A DNA stretch of 11,445 nt from Syntrophosphaera sp035450685 (GTDB taxonomy: Bacteria; Cloacimonadota; Cloacimonadia; Cloacimonadales; Cloacimonadaceae): positions 1-11,445 of the forward strand of contig DAOTNF010000027.1 in assembly GCA_035450685.1 (NCBI GenBank), read 5' to 3'. Within the stretch, counting starts at the first letter, position 1. Each line of letters begins with the position of its first letter. The notes under the pieces were generated by a model that worked only from the letters and a program-made list of their open reading frames with translations, was not told the origin of the DNA and ran no database searches. Below, piece after piece: positions 7,390 through 11,445 of this stretch. The translations under genes were made by a program, and so were the position numbers.

Positions 7390-7481
7390 GTAAAGTAACC
7401 ACCCGACCCCAAAAACAAACCACCACCAGACTAAAAAACCGTGTCATCCCGGGCAAGCGCATGCTTGACCCGGGATCCAGT
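7390..7481 (+). repeat. Dispersed palindromic repeat (copy 3) with near-perfect stem
   Basis: The lead-in AACAAACCACCACCAGACTA is followed by GTGTCATCCCGGGCAAGC. The stem ATCCCGGGCAAGC (7446-7458), loop GCAT, and GCTTGaCCCGGGAT (7463-7476) pair over 13 bp with one bulged A. The GTCATCCC...GGGATCCAG ends resemble palindromic intergenic elements known from alpha-proteobacteria; this is a resemblance, not a demonstrated relationship. Confidence 0.75.
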
Positions 7482-7572
7482 GCCCAGGGGTGGCAAAGTC
7501 CGTTTGCCACAGAGACCGCAGGTCTCTTTCAAACAAGCAACTCCGTTGCCTCTGCCGAACAGACTTCGGCAG
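7467..7572 (+). repeat. 106-nt hairpin-cluster repeat, left copy
   Basis: Consecutive hairpins: TGGCAAA-gtccg-TTTGCCA (7491-7509), AGAGACC-gca-GGTCTCT (7511-7527), GCAAC-tcc-GTTGC (7537-7549) and CTGCCGAA-cagac-TTCGGCAG (7552-7572). The reverse complement lies at 7985-8090 with 99 of 106 positions identical and no gaps. It joins directly onto the GTCATCCC palindrome at its left end. Confidence 0.85.
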
Positions 7573-7630
7573 TCCACGAAACAAACCATCCCAGACAATA
7601 AAACTGCGTCATCCCGGGCAGCCAGATACC
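7572..7630 (+). repeat. Dispersed palindromic repeat (copy 4, truncated)
   Basis: ACGAAACAAACCATCCCAGACAATA is followed by GCGTCATCCCGGGCA, matching the lead-in and left arm of the other units. The right arm (CTTGACCCGGGATCCAG) is missing: after GGCAG the sequence diverges at CCAGATACCC. Confidence 0.55.
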
Positions 7631-7704
7631 CTTGACATTTAATGTTCCCGGCTGAAACAGTGTTGGCCCTCGTTTGCGTGAGTGAGCTAAGTCTATATTT
7701 TCCG

Positions 7705-7737
7705 TAGGTCATCCTTAACTTGGTGAGGGATGACCTA
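7705..7737. other. Perfect 10-bp inverted repeat
   Basis: TAGGTCATCC (7705-7714) and GGATGACCTA (7728-7737) pair perfectly around a 13-nt loop. No T-run follows on either side, so it is not a typical terminator. It could be an operator-like site or a relic of the GTCATCC palindrome family, whose GGTCATCC core it shares. Confidence 0.5.
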
Positions 7738-7779
7738 AGGATGATGGCGCCAAATGCAGGAGCAGCAAGGGAGGGCGCT

Positions 7780-7818
7780 ATGAAGGATTATGCAGAATAT
7801 TGCCGTTGTATTTGGTGA
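7780..7818 (+). CDS. Possible 12-codon mini-ORF with strong ribosome site
   Basis: ATG at 7780 lies 4-5 nt after AAGGGAGG (7768-7775) and encodes MKDYAEYCRCIW, then TGA. The start context is good, but the peptide is tiny, no promoter is evident and no downstream gene depends on it. Chance is a fair explanation. The surrounding stretch 7631-7870 otherwise holds only the inverted repeat at 7705 and AT-rich sequence. Confidence 0.15.
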   Translation: MKDYAEYCRCIW

Positions 7819-7871
7819 ATGTAATGCTATTTTGCTTGCAATATTTATATATGATGGTGAAATGGTGTTCA

Positions 7872-7922
7872 CGCAGATTGCCGCGGATTGGGGTTTTGGG
7901 GTGCAGTTTCTGGATTTGGTGC
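7872..7922 (+). repeat. 51-bp direct repeat, first copy
   Basis: The stretch from CGCAGATTGCCGCGGATTGG to TGGATTTGGTGC matches 8125-8175 at 49 of 51 positions. The two copies lie on either side of the right-hand hairpin cluster, suggesting that duplication or insertion placed the cluster between them. Confidence 0.85.
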
Positions 7923-7984
7923 CTGTGTTTTTGGCTGGACGCTTGTCTTTAATCCTGTTCTTTTAATTCGTGTTAATTTAAGGG

Positions 7985-8090
7985 CTGCCGAAGTCCGTTT
8001 GGCAGAGGCAACGGACTTGCCTGTTTGGAAGAGACCTCCGGTCTCTGTGGCAAACGGACTTTGCCACCCCTGTGCACTGGATCCCGGGTC
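7985..8090 (-). repeat. 106-nt hairpin-cluster repeat, right (inverted) copy
   Basis: Reverse complement of 7467-7572 with seven substitutions. The first hairpin is unchanged. Several differences fall in loops (gca to gga, cagac to cggac) or give an alternative stem (GCAA-gtccg-TTGC), so most of the folding potential is kept. Beyond GACCCGGG (8083-8090) it diverges from the left copy. Confidence 0.85.
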
Positions 8091-8124
8091 ATGCGGTTCA
8101 CGCAAATTCTCGCGGATAAAAAGG

Positions 8125-8175
8125 CGCAGATTACCGCGGATTGGGGTTATGGGGTGCAGTTTCTGGATTTGGTGC
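8125..8175 (+). repeat. 51-bp direct repeat, second copy
   Basis: Pairs with 7872-7922 (two mismatches). Just before it, CACGCAAATTCTCGCGGAT (8099-8117) repeats the CACGCAGATTGCCGCGGAT theme once more in degenerate form. Confidence 0.85.
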
Positions 8176-8189
8176 TTGTTTTGGGGAAA

Positions 8190-8222
8190 CCTTTCCACCA
8201 TTCCACCTTTCCACCTTTCCAC
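8190..8222 (-). repeat. GTGGAAAG repeat tract, inverted copy
   Basis: CCTTTCCACC-type units in tandem are the reverse complement of the tracts at 4447-4501 and 7296-7315. With the 7296 tract it brackets the whole central repeat block in inverted orientation. Confidence 0.75.
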
Positions 8223-8421
8223 TTTTAATAATTCGTGGATGATTATTCTAAAAAGACTGGGTCATGGCGCAGAAGCACCTTCCTGTCCTTTGCGCTTTTA
8301 TTCTGAATACCGTTTCAATTCCTAACTCTCCACCCGGGGGTAATACATACAACATATTGCCACAGTTGATGTTCTCTCGGAGGCGAAAAAAGAACTTGAC
8401 AAAAACACAGCCCTTATGCTT

Positions 8422-8439
8422 TCTCTCATAATTGAGAGA
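8422..8439. promoter_or_regulatory. Palindromic possible operator
   Basis: TCTCTCA-taat-TGAGAGA is a perfect 7-bp inverted repeat. It ends 5 nt before a candidate extended -10 element (8445-8453), where a -35 region would be expected. A regulator site is an inference from position and symmetry alone. Confidence 0.35.
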
Positions 8440-8444
8440 TCGCT

Positions 8445-8453
8445 TGCTATATA
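8445..8453 (+). promoter_or_regulatory. Candidate extended -10 promoter of the large adhesin-like gene
   Basis: TGCTATATA is an extended -10-like element in an AT-rich patch. No good -35 lies 16-18 nt upstream. A perfect TTGACA at 8396-8401 is too far for this -10, and no good -10 sits at the right distance from it. The promoter assignment is therefore weak. Confidence 0.3.
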
Positions 8454-8459
8454 GTTTTA

Positions 8460-8869
8460 TCCTTGGGCTACACTGGTGAAAACACATCGGGGTAGCGTAG
8501 CAGCAACGCTCTGCTGGTTTTACATAGCAAAGCAAGGAGATGTGATGCCGCGAAATTTGGTTTGTTACTTTGTTTCGTATGGGATCCAGGGTTTGATTCC
8601 TGTATGGCGTCGCGTCCAAAATCCGCACCTTTCCCGTCTCAGAAAGACACATCAACAATCACAGACAATCATCAAGGAATACCCTACCGGCGTTTGCGAG
8701 CCCGTTTGCATGATAACATCGCACATTATCACTCCAGAACACGCCGTAAACTCCGCGAAACCATTCCTTGGGCATTCATGCAAACCTTCGAAACCTATTA
8801 TGCGAGGCTATATCGCATAAGAATGAACTCACCTATAACCTCATCAAAAACTTACTCAAGGAGTAAATA
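8460..8869 (+). promoter_or_regulatory. Long 5' leader of the large adhesin-like gene
   Basis: About 400 nt lie between the candidate promoter and the start codon. It contains overlapping, mutually exclusive small hairpins (AGCGT/ACGCT 8494-8510 and CAGCA/TGCTG 8501-8516), an internal AAGGAG (8534-8539), the 12-mer AACATCGCACAT (8715-8726), and the gene's own AAGGAG (8858-8863). The order and spacing of internal AAGGAG and 12-mer parallel the divergent leader. No known riboswitch class was recognised. Confidence 0.4.
8545..8820 (+). CDS. Possible small leader ORF, unknown function
   Basis: 91 codons from an ATG placed 5 nt after AAGGAG (8534-8539), starting MPRNLVCYFVSYG. No domain, signal peptide or repeat is recognised, and composition is not clearly coding. 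Another frame of the same stretch (8562-8870, TTG start, poor ribosome site) encodes DNIAHYHSRTRRKLRE and would end in the TAATG of the main gene. It is more like the product read from the divergent leader. If one ancestral frame existed here, it may now be broken. Confidence 0.25.
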   Translation: MPRNLVCYFVSYGIQGLIPVWRRVQNPHLSRLRKTHQQSQTIIKEYPTGVCEPVCMITSHIITPEHAVNSAKPFLGHSCKPSKPIMRGYIA

Positions 8870-11445
8870 ATGAGAAAACCTCTTATTATTGCCCTGTTCC
8901 TGCTCTTGGTGGCTTTTGCCTGGGCCGACGTTTATCCCATCGGCACCTTGGGTACGAGCACTTCAAGCGTGTACGGGCCTTTCACCGGCCTATGGGACTA
9001 CAGTTGGACCAAGACTATAGTCACCGCCACGGAGATGACAGCAGCAGGCTACAACGGCACCGACAATATAACCGGTGTCGGATATCATATTGGAAACTCG
9101 CCATCCAACTACACAATGTTGGGTCTGCACATGTTCATCCGGCATACCACTCTCAGCAGTTACACCGATCTCACAGACGAGACCGGAATCGCCATGCCGG
9201 ATTCCGCCGCTTTCACCCAGGTCTTTTCCGGCGATCTGACCTTCAACGGCGGTGGCTGGTATTATATCTCTTTCAACCTGGGTAGTTTCGATTGGGACGG
9301 AACCAGCAACATCGAGATATTCTGGAAAAACTGGGACGGCACTTACGTGTCAGGTTACCCAAACTGGACCTACGCCAGCACCGGCACGGACTACAAAGTT
9401 GTTTATAAAAACCAGGACAACAGCTTCCCCACTTCAAATGGAGCGCGTTACACCAACCGCACCAACCTGGCAATCGTTACACCTGCAACAACTCCCCCCA
9501 ACCCGGCTATGCTTGTCTATCCCACTAACGCCGGCTGGACCTTCCTGAACGGAGTTCTGTCCTGGAGTCCCACCGGCGGCGGCATAACCGATGGCTACGA
9601 CGTCTATCTGGACACAGTGGACGGCAGCACCCTGGTGAGCGACAACCAAACGGGCACGAGCTACACACCAACGCTGTCCCCCGGCACTACCTACTACTGG
9701 AAGGTGGTACCCTACAATGCGGCTGGACCTGCCGCCAACTGCCCCGTCTGGAGCTTTAGAACCCCAACTGCCACGCAATTGGCGGAAAGTTTTGAGAATA
9801 CAACCTTCCCGCCTGCTGGTTGGACCAATCCGGGCTCCTGGAACCGCAGCACGACCAGTCCATTCCATGGAGCCGCGTGTGCCTACAAATACGCTTCCTC
9901 GACTCCCGTCATCCTTTCCACACCGCTGCTGGCTATCGATGGAAGCTCCACCCTGGATTTCTGGTACCGCTCAGCAGCAACCACTGGTATCGGCCAGATT
10001 AAGGTGCTATACTCCACCGACCGCCAGAACTGGACCCAGGTCGGTACCACTATCGCGATGCCTACAAACACCACCTGGAACAACACTTCGGTGGCTCTGG
10101 GCACAATTCCTGCCGGTAACTACTACCTGGCCTTTGAGGCTTCAAGCTCTACAACCTCTTCAACCAGTGTCTATATCGACCATGTGTTTGGCCCCGAAGC
10201 GGCTGCTCTTCCGCCTGAACCGGCAAGTCTGGTCTATCCCTTGGATAATGGCTGGACCTTCCTCGATGGCACCCTTAGCTGGACTGCGTCAATGAACGGG
10301 GGACTGCCAAGCAGTTATGATGTATATTTAGGCACTTCCAACCCTCCCAGTTTCGTAGCAAACCAAACCGGAACTTCGTATGCTCCCACTCTCGCTGCCG
10401 GAACCACATACTATTGGCAGATTGTTCCCCGCAACGATACAGGCACGGCAGCTAACTGCCCCGTCTGGAGCTTCAAGACTCCGACCGACACTCAACTGGC
10501 TGAGAGCTTTGATGCCACTACTTTCCCTCCTGTCGGCTGGGTTAATCCAAACTCCTGGAGCCGCAGCACGACAACTCCATATTATGGAGCCGGTTGTGCC
10601 TACAAATCAGCCAGCACAACTGCTGCAATCCTTTCCACGCCACTGCTGGCTATCGATGCAAACTCCGTATTGGATTTCTTCTACCGCACAGGTTCCACCA
10701 CCGGTTACGGCTTGCTTAATGTGAAATATTCAACCGACCGCCAGAACTGGAACCAGATCGGCGCCACCATCGCGATGCCCACAACCACCACCTGGAACAA
10801 CGCGTCAGTAGCTCTGGGCACGATTCCGGCTGGCAACTACTACCTGGCTTTTGAGGTATCTACTTCTACCTCCACTGCCAGCATCTATATCGATCATGTG
10901 TTTGGCCCCGAAGCGGCTACGGTCGTTCCAGACCCCGTAACCCTAACCGCGCCTGCGGATGCGGCTGTCGATGTCGTACTTAAGCCCACCTTCACCTGGA
11001 CCGCTGCCACCATCGGCGGTATCCCCACAGGCTACAAGGTATATTGCGACACCAACGCCAATCCGGTCACCCAGATCGCGGATGTTAGCACTACCACCTA
11101 CACTGCCACCACCGCCCTGGCCTATTCCACGACCTACTACTGGAAAGTTGTGGCTTACAATGCTAATGGCAACTCTGCTGACAGTGAGATCCGTAGCTTC
11201 ACCACCATGGCAGATCCCACCATCTACACCTTCCCCTGGCTGGAAGACTTCGGCACCACAGGCACCAACTTCCCGCCTATGAATTGGACCAGATGGAGCG
11301 GCTTACTGACCCAAGACCCGGTTACCCTGACAAGCGCGAGCGGCTATTGGGTTCAGGACGATTTTGCCAATATCGTCACTAGTCCCACCAACAAGAGCGC
11401 CAGAATCAATATCTACGGCGCAACAACGATCAGACACTGGCTGAT
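8870..11445 (+). CDS. Large secreted adhesin-like protein with tandem Fn3-like and choice-of-anchor J modules (3' end outside window)
   Basis: The frame is open for 858 codons and runs off the window, so the protein is incomplete. It has a signal peptide (MRKPLIIALFLLLVAFAWA, cut near A19). An N-terminal sandwich domain (about 20-205) follows, with YPIGTLGTSTSS, YGPFTGLWDYSW, HTTLSSYTD, FSGDLTF and WDGTSNIEIFW. Three repeats come next, each an Fn3-like domain plus a choice-of-anchor J/cleaved-adhesin-like module, starting at about residues 212, 451 and 689. Typical segments are TTYYWKVVPYN, SFENTTFPPAGW and YIDHVFGPEAA. Repeats 1 and 2 are very similar; the third is diverged and cut by the window edge. 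Such modules occur in exported surface proteins of the FCB group, often with a C-terminal type IX sorting domain, which cannot be checked here. AAGGAG 6 nt before the ATG supports the start. Inferred role: cell-surface binding or adhesion; ligand unknown. Confidence 0.93.
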   Translation, partial: MRKPLIIALFLLLVAFAWADVYPIGTLGTSTSSVYGPFTGLWDYSWTKTIVTATEMTAAGYNGTDNITGVGYHIGNSPSNYTMLGLHMFIRHTTLSSYTDLTDETGIAMPDSAAFTQVFSGDLTFNGGGWYYISFNLGSFDWDGTSNIEIFWKNWDGTYVSGYPNWTYASTGTDYKVVYKNQDNSFPTSNGARYTNRTNLAIVTPATTPPNPAMLVYPTNAGWTFLNGVLSWSPTGGGITDGYDVYLDTVDGSTLVSDNQTGTSYTPTLSPGTTYYWKVVPYNAAGPAANCPVWSFRTPTATQLAESFENTTFPPAGWTNPGSWNRSTTSPFHGAACAYKYASSTPVILSTPLLAIDGSSTLDFWYRSAATTGIGQIKVLYSTDRQNWTQVGTTIAMPTNTTWNNTSVALGTIPAGNYYLAFEASSSTTSSTSVYIDHVFGPEAAALPPEPASLVYPLDNGWTFLDGTLSWTASMNGGLPSSYDVYLGTSNPPSFVANQTGTSYAPTLAAGTTYYWQIVPRNDTGTAANCPVWSFKTPTDTQLAESFDATTFPPVGWVNPNSWSRSTTTPYYGAGCAYKSASTTAAILSTPLLAIDANSVLDFFYRTGSTTGYGLLNVKYSTDRQNWNQIGATIAMPTTTTWNNASVALGTIPAGNYYLAFEVSTSTSTASIYIDHVFGPEAATVVPDPVTLTAPADAAVDVVLKPTFTWTAATIGGIPTGYKVYCDTNANPVTQIADVSTTTYTATTALAYSTTYYWKVVAYNANGNSADSEIRSFTTMADPTIYTFPWLEDFGTTGTNFPPMNWTRWSGLLTQDPVTLTSASGYWVQDDFANIVTSPTNKSARINIYGATTIRHWL
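9503..10219 (+). repeat. Coding module repeat 1 (717 bp)
   Basis: Fn3-like plus choice-of-anchor J unit of the large secreted protein. Long stretches are nearly identical in DNA to the unit at 10220-10933, for example around GACCGCCAGAACTGGA (10020 and 10737) and GTGTTTGGCCCCGAAGCGGC near both ends. Confidence 0.85.
10220..10933 (+). repeat. Coding module repeat 2 (714 bp)
   Basis: Head-to-tail in-frame copy of the 9503-10219 unit, one codon shorter overall. The high DNA similarity, including synonymous sites, points to a recent duplication or ongoing conversion. A third, diverged unit begins at about 10934. Confidence 0.85.

Noticed and set aside
7446..7572. CRISPR array
   Set aside because: The hairpins differ in sequence and are not regularly spaced identical repeats with unique spacers; no cas genes.
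7467..8090. Complete insertion sequence with terminal inverted repeats
   Set aside because: The region between the inverted copies (about 410 nt) has no transposase-like frame and no evident target duplication at the outer ends; only a non-autonomous or REP-like element remains possible.
7888..8325. 145-codon + strand frame and the opposing 7869-8222 frame
   Set aside because: Both are read through the direct repeat, hairpin cluster and GTGGAAAG tract; composition is that of repeats, and there is no ribosome site.
8248..8658. 136-codon minus-strand open frame
   Set aside because: It crosses the predicted promoter and leader of the large gene; no recognisable protein features or Shine-Dalgarno site.
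8340..8870. tRNA, cobalamin, c-di-GMP or other known riboswitch
   Set aside because: No cloverleaf or recognised aptamer core could be found by eye in either leader.
8992..11282. Several + strand open frames (8992-9285, 9252-9548, 9717-10295, 10380-10724, 10959-11282)
   Set aside because: All are out-of-frame shadows of the large secreted-protein gene starting at 8870, which has signal peptide, ribosome site and clear domain repeats. Pro/Ser/Thr-rich products reflect codon shift.

Overview
The window looks like chromosomal DNA of an anaerobic FCB-superphylum bacterium, most likely Cloacimonadota or a close relative. This is inferred from the two secreted proteins (N-terminal signal peptide, beta-sandwich/Fn3-like domains, tandem 'choice-of-anchor J' modules) and from repeat-dense spacers. 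No rRNA or other taxonomic marker is present, so the assignment is tentative.

Left part (about 70-4403, + strand): a tightly packed five-gene operon. A sigma-70-like promoter (71-100) precedes a STAS-domain anti-anti-sigma protein. Next come a receiver domain fused to an RsbW-like GHKL ATPase domain, prmC (release-factor glutamine methyltransferase), murA (first committed step of peptidoglycan synthesis) and a UDP-glucuronate-4-epimerase-like sugar-nucleotide SDR enzyme. Junctions are a 1-nt overlap, a 4-nt overlap, a 2-nt gap and an 8-nt overlap, so translation is probably coupled. The first two genes look like a partner-switching signalling pair; the other three are translation-termination and cell-envelope housekeeping genes.

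Middle (4404-4833): a repeat-rich spacer between convergent genes, with GTGGAAAG-type repeats, two copies of a GTCATCCC... palindromic unit, and a clear intrinsic terminator for the leftward gene.

Right part: two genes for exported beta-rich proteins diverge from a 2.2-kb non-coding region (6634-8869). The leftward one (4834-6633) is complete, 599 aa. The rightward one (8870 to the window edge) is an open frame of more than 858 codons with three Fn3/choice-of-anchor J repeats; its 3' end is outside the window. The region between them contains a strong leftward promoter, long leaders of about 350-440 nt on both sides, and a central block of dispersed repeats. That block includes a 106-nt inverted repeat pair (99/106 identical) built of consecutive hairpins and a 51-bp direct repeat.

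The most unusual observation is that the two outward-facing leaders look colinear. Each has a strong Shine-Dalgarno site about 330-360 nt before the main start, and a shared 12-mer (AACATCGCACAT) about 175 nt after it. This suggests a shared leader element (small gene or structured RNA) upstream of surface-protein genes. The evidence is limited to this one pair.
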